A DNA stretch of 64,000 nucleotides, from positions 77,559 through 141,558 of the forward strand of contig NZ_NXIA01000007.1 of the NCBI RefSeq assembly GCF_002412165.1, read 5' to 3'. The notes below the pieces were generated by a model. That model was given only the letters and a program-made list of their open reading frames with translations. It searched no databases and was not told the origin of the DNA. Each line of letters starts with the position of its first letter. The stretch's first letter is position 1. This document shows positions 61,742-64,000 of the stretch, in pieces. A program made the translations under genes and the position numbers. Source of the stretch: Curtobacterium sp. 'Ferrero' (GTDB lineage: Bacteria; Actinomycetota; Actinomycetes; Actinomycetales; Microbacteriaceae).

Positions 61742-61899
61742 GCCGAATCGCTCGTGGGTGGCCGAATCGCTCGTGGGTGACCGAATCGCTCGTGGGTGAC
61801 CGAATCGCTCGTGGGTGACCGAATCGCTCGTAGGCAGTCGTTCGGGACGACCTCCTACGAGCGATCCGGCTTCCTACGTCAGGCGTGATGGGTCCGAAC
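61742..61899 (+). repeat. Dispersed intergenic repeat, copy 4 (five 19-bp units)
   Basis: GCCGAATCGCTCGTGGGTG is repeated five times (61742-61760, 61761-61779, 61780-61798, 61799-61817, 61818-61836), the last two bases of core varying. ATCGCTCGTAGG in the last unit pairs with CCTACGAGCGAT (61854-61865), a perfect 12-base stem. GGCTTCCTACGTCAG and GTGATGGGTCCGAA end the copy. Together with the terminator and the hexamer array it fills the 400-base gap between the MMPL and OhrR-like genes. Confidence 0.9.
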
Positions 61900-61907
61900 G
61901 CACACCG

Positions 61908-62021
61908 CAGCCCCGCACCCGCACTCGCACTCGCACCCGGCCCGCACCCGCACTCGCAACCGCACCCGCACCCGCACCCGCACCCGCACCCGCACCCGCA
62001 CCCGCACCCGCACCCGCACCC
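61908..62021. repeat. GCACCC hexanucleotide array in the OhrR-like promoter region
   Basis: Ten exact GCACCC units run from 61962 to 62021, preceded by degenerate units (GCACTC, GCAACC) back to about 61908. The array ends 6 bases before the operator of the OhrR-like gene, where upstream promoter elements would lie. It is likely to vary in length between strains. Confidence 0.9.
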
Positions 62022-62027
62022 GACGAT

Positions 62028-62043
62028 CGTTCGCACACGAACG
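62028..62043 (+). promoter_or_regulatory. OhrR-type operator before the marR-type gene
   Basis: CGTTCGCACACGAACG is an inverted repeat (CGTTCG/CGAACG with 4-base centre) located 13 bases before the ATG. Its core matches the palindrome at 62590 at 12 of 14 positions. Confidence 0.8.
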
Positions 62044-62056
62044 GTAGGGTGCACCC

Positions 62057-62500
62057 ATGACCGAGACCGACGTCGACCCCCTCACCCTCGACCGGCAGCT
62101 CTGCTTCGCACTCGCCGCCACGAGCCGCACCGTGATCGCCCTCTACCGCGACCTGCTGGAGCCGATGGGTCTGACGCACCCGCAGTACCTCGTGATGCTC
62201 GCCCTCTGGGAGCGCGAGCCACGGTCGGTCCGCGAGATCGCCGACGAGCTCCGCCTCGACTCCCCGACGCTCAGCCCCCTGCTCAAGCGCCTGGAGGCCT
62301 CGGGCTACGTCCGCCGGGCCCGCAGCAGCAGCGACGAACGACAGCTCGAGGTCTCCCTCACCACGGCGGGCCGAGCACTCCGCGACCGCGCCGAGCAGGT
62401 CCCGCTCGCGGTCACCGACCGGCTCGGCTGGCCGCTGCCACGTCTCGAGGCACTGAAGGACGAGCTCACGGCGCTGCTCGACCGTGCCGACACGATCTGA
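62057..62500 (+). CDS. ohrR: OhrR-type MarR-family regulator
   Basis: This 147-residue repressor closely follows OhrR, the organic-hydroperoxide sensor. The peroxidatic Cys16 lies in RQLCFAL, and the two tyrosines that hydrogen-bond to it in OhrR are present (ALYRDLL, Tyr30; THPQYLVML, Tyr44). The winged helix contains [27 protein letters not shown]. Oxidation of the cysteine would release DNA. No ohr peroxiredoxin gene is nearby; instead the next transcription unit (CPICG protein and Old Yellow Enzyme) has the matching operator. Confidence 0.9.
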   Translation: MTETDVDPLTLDRQLCFALAATSRTVIALYRDLLEPMGLTHPQYLVMLALWEREPRSVREIADELRLDSPTLSPLLKRLEASGYVRRARSSSDERQLEVSLTTAGRALRDRAEQVPLAVTDRLGWPLPRLEALKDELTALLDRADTI

Positions 62501-62589
62501 CCGAGTCTCCGTGACGGCATCATCCGACGGCCGCTCCGCGCGGATCCGACCCTCCACTCTGGCACCCGCACACCCTTCGTGGCAGAATG

Positions 62590-62603
62590 GTTCGTGCACG
62601 AAC
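62590..62603 (+). promoter_or_regulatory. OhrR-type operator before the reductase operon
   Basis: GTTCGTGCACGAAC is a perfect 14-base palindrome, 14 bases before the likely TTG start. It is nearly identical to the site in the ohrR promoter, so both are probably bound by the same regulator. Confidence 0.8.
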
Positions 62604-62616
62604 GAAAGGACCGAAG

Positions 62617-62829
62617 TTGGGACGACTCGGACGCTGGTACCAGAAGTGGAACACCACGCTCATCGAGAAGATGGGCCCGTCGCAGATCGGCGCCGGCCAC
62701 CCCGAGGGCATCGACGACCGCACGGTGGACCGCCCCTGCCCGATCTGCGGCCAGCCCCTCTCCCTGCACCAGGTCATCCGTCCCGAGGGTCAGGTCCGTT
62801 CGTCGACCCTCGTGTGCCCCACCCGCTGA
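62617..62829 (+). CDS. Small CPICG zinc-ribbon-like protein
   Basis: This 70-residue protein contains GRWYQKWNTTLIEKMGPSQI and then DRPCPICGQPLSLHQVIRPEG; with a third cysteine in LVCPTR, three Cys and a His may bind zinc. TTG at 62617 is chosen because AGGA lies seven bases upstream; an ATG at 62587 would put the operator inside the coding sequence. It is conserved-looking but not characterised to my knowledge. It precedes the Old Yellow Enzyme gene by 52 bases and is probably co-transcribed under the OhrR-type operator. Confidence 0.75.
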   Translation: MGRLGRWYQKWNTTLIEKMGPSQIGAGHPEGIDDRTVDRPCPICGQPLSLHQVIRPEGQVRSSTLVCPTR

Positions 62830-62881
62830 CGATCTCCTGCGAGACGGAATTGCACCGGGCAACAGGTGGTTCAACGGACAC

Positions 62882-63976
62882 GTGAAGCTCTTCGAACCCG
62901 CCGACTTCGGCGCACTGCACCTCAGCAACCGCATCGTCATGGCACCGCTCACCCGCACCCGCGCCGGTGAGCACGGCATCCCGAACGACCTGCTCGTCGA
63001 GCACTACCGTCAGCGTGCCGGCATGGGCATGATCATCACCGAGGGCACCTGGCCCGTCCAGGAGGGCCGCTCCTACCCCGGCCAGCCCGGCATCGAGACC
63101 GACGAGCAGATCGCCGGTTGGCGCCGCGTCACCGACGCCGTGCACGCCGAGGGCGGCACCATCGTCATGCAGCTCATGCACGGCGGCCGCGTCTCCCACA
63201 CGGCCATCTCGGACACGCCGCGCATCGTCGGTCCGAGCGCGATCGCCGCCCCCGGCCAGACGCACCTCCCCGACGGCACGAAGGCCGACATGCCCGTCCC
63301 GCACGAGCTGACGACCGACGAGGTCCGCGAGGCCGTCCAGGGCTTCGTGCAGGCCGCCCGCAACGCGATCGCCGCCGGACTCGACGGTGTCGAGGTGCAC
63401 GGCGCGAACGGCTACCTCGTGCACGAGTTCCTCTCGCCCGTCTCGAACACCCGCACCGACGAGTACGGCGGCTCCCCGGAGAACCGCGCACGCTTCGCCG
63501 TCGAGGTCACCACCGCCATCGCCGAGGCGATCGGCGCTGACCGCGTCGGCATCCGGCTGTCGCCGCAGCACAACATCCAGGGCGTCCTCGAGGAGGACGA
63601 CGCCGACGTCCGCGCGACCTACACCGCCGTCGCGGAGGGGCTCGCGCCGCTCGGCCTCGCCTTCGTCGACGTCCTGAACGCCGAGCCGGGCAGCGAGCTC
63701 GTGCAGCACATCCGCCGCACCGTTGGTGCCCCGTTCGTCGCGAACTCGGGCTTCTCGTCGATGACCGCCCGCGACGAGGCGGTCAGCCTCCTCGACGCCG
63801 ACCTCGCCGACGCTGTCGCCGTGGGTCGCGCGGCCATCGCGAACCCGGACCTCGCCGACCGCTGGGAGCAGGACGCGCCGCTCAACGAGCCGCGGCCGGA
63901 GCTCTTCTACGGTGCGAGCGCCGAGGGCTACACCGACTACCCGACGCTGGCCGACTCGCGGGCGGCCGTCGCGTAG
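62882..63976 (+). CDS. Old Yellow Enzyme-family alkene reductase
   Basis: This 364-residue FMN-dependent enzyme reduces activated C=C bonds, as in enones and maleimides. It has the TIM-barrel motifs NRIVMAPLTRTRA, MQLMHGGRVSH, HGANGYLVHEFLSPVSNTRTDEYGGSPENRARF (His/Asn pair and the conserved barrel region), and VAVGRAAIANPDL near the phosphate-binding end. It is closest to bacterial N-ethylmaleimide reductase types. The start GTG at 62882 lacks a strong ribosome-binding site, but the family N-terminus begins right there. A role in detoxifying electrophiles formed under peroxide stress fits the OhrR-type control. Confidence 0.92.
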   Translation: MKLFEPADFGALHLSNRIVMAPLTRTRAGEHGIPNDLLVEHYRQRAGMGMIITEGTWPVQEGRSYPGQPGIETDEQIAGWRRVTDAVHAEGGTIVMQLMHGGRVSHTAISDTPRIVGPSAIAAPGQTHLPDGTKADMPVPHELTTDEVREAVQGFVQAARNAIAAGLDGVEVHGANGYLVHEFLSPVSNTRTDEYGGSPENRARFAVEVTTAIAEAIGADRVGIRLSPQHNIQGVLEEDDADVRATYTAVAEGLAPLGLAFVDVLNAEPGSELVQHIRRTVGAPFVANSGFSSMTARDEAVSLLDADLADAVAVGRAAIANPDLADRWEQDAPLNEPRPELFYGASAEGYTDYPTLADSRAAVA

Positions 63977-63989
63977 TCGACGCGCCCCG

Positions 63990-64000
63990 GAACGGACGGG
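63990..64000 (+). terminator. Left arm of a hairpin cut by the window end
   Basis: The last bases, GGAACGGACGGG, start the same left arm (GGACGGG) as the hairpin family, 15-25 bases after the reductase stop. Confidence 0.4.

Noticed and set aside
61742..61836. CRISPR-like array
   Set aside because: The 19-bp units are directly adjacent with no unique spacers, and no cas gene is present.

Overview
The window is a high-GC, densely packed actinobacterial chromosome segment. Its gene content (GH51/GH35/GH16/GH13 glycosidases with sugar ABC systems, IdeR-type iron boxes, leaderless-looking starts, a CsbD protein, a spore-photolyase-like radical SAM protein in a non-sporulating background) fits Microbacteriaceae, most likely a Curtobacterium-like plant or soil bacterium. 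That assignment is an inference from content, not from a marker gene. No rRNA, tRNA, CRISPR array, transposase, integrase or phage gene is visible.

Layout. 1-7.1 kb: the end of one sugar ABC permease gene, a LacI regulator, a ChvE/MmsAB-type monosaccharide transporter and a GH13 amylase-family enzyme. 7.2-11 kb: small conserved proteins, a PRISE-type reductase, CsbD and an SPL-family radical SAM protein. 11-17.6 kb: a GH35 beta-galactosidase operon (MalF-MalG-SBP-GH35) with its divergent LacI regulator. 17.7-22 kb: a tandemly duplicated pair of small exported proteins, a fatty-acid desaturase, a TmrB-like P-loop protein and a secreted GH16 glucanase. 22.3-31.2 kb: a copper island with P1B-ATPase, CopD/CtaG fusion, CopZ-like protein, M56 peptidase, BlaI-type repressor, DUF5134-like and PepSY membrane proteins and an SDR. 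31.2-36.9 kb: a pentapeptide-repeat protein, GNAT, AraC, DUF2127, PAP2 and SpoIIE-type phosphatase genes. 37-42.2 kb: a GH51 arabinofuranosidase divergent from a third sugar ABC system. 43-48.5 kb: siderophore utilisation (SIP, FecCD, FecCD, FecE, FecB) under two IdeR boxes. 48.5-51.7 kb: a class A PBP and a class A beta-lactamase. 52.4-62 kb: SDR/TetR, DNA glycosylase, lipoprotein/phosphoesterase, GNAT, and a TetR/MMPL pair. 62-64 kb: an OhrR-type MarR regulator, a CPICG mini-protein and an Old Yellow Enzyme.

Regulatory logic is readable from matching operators. GTGAGCGCTCAC occurs at the ChvE-type promoter and twice between abfA and the third ABC system, suggesting one LacI protein coordinates two separate pentose loci. 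TTCTAC-N5-GTAGAA palindromes sit before copZ and between the BlaI-type gene and the DUF5134 gene, tying the copper island to a BlaI/M56 pair. Two near-identical GTTCG-N4-CGAAC palindromes link the OhrR-like gene to the reductase operon. Two 19-bp iron boxes flank the iron transport operon.

The least explained features are a dispersed intergenic repeat family (four copies, a 19-bp tandem unit plus a conserved inverted core, always oriented with the tandem units next to a gene's 3' end), a pentanucleotide tract between copZ and the CopD/CtaG gene where loss of one unit would fuse two reading frames, and a recurrent family of near-perfect GGACGGGAGGC hairpins, including one in a divergent intergenic region and one reduced to half a stem.
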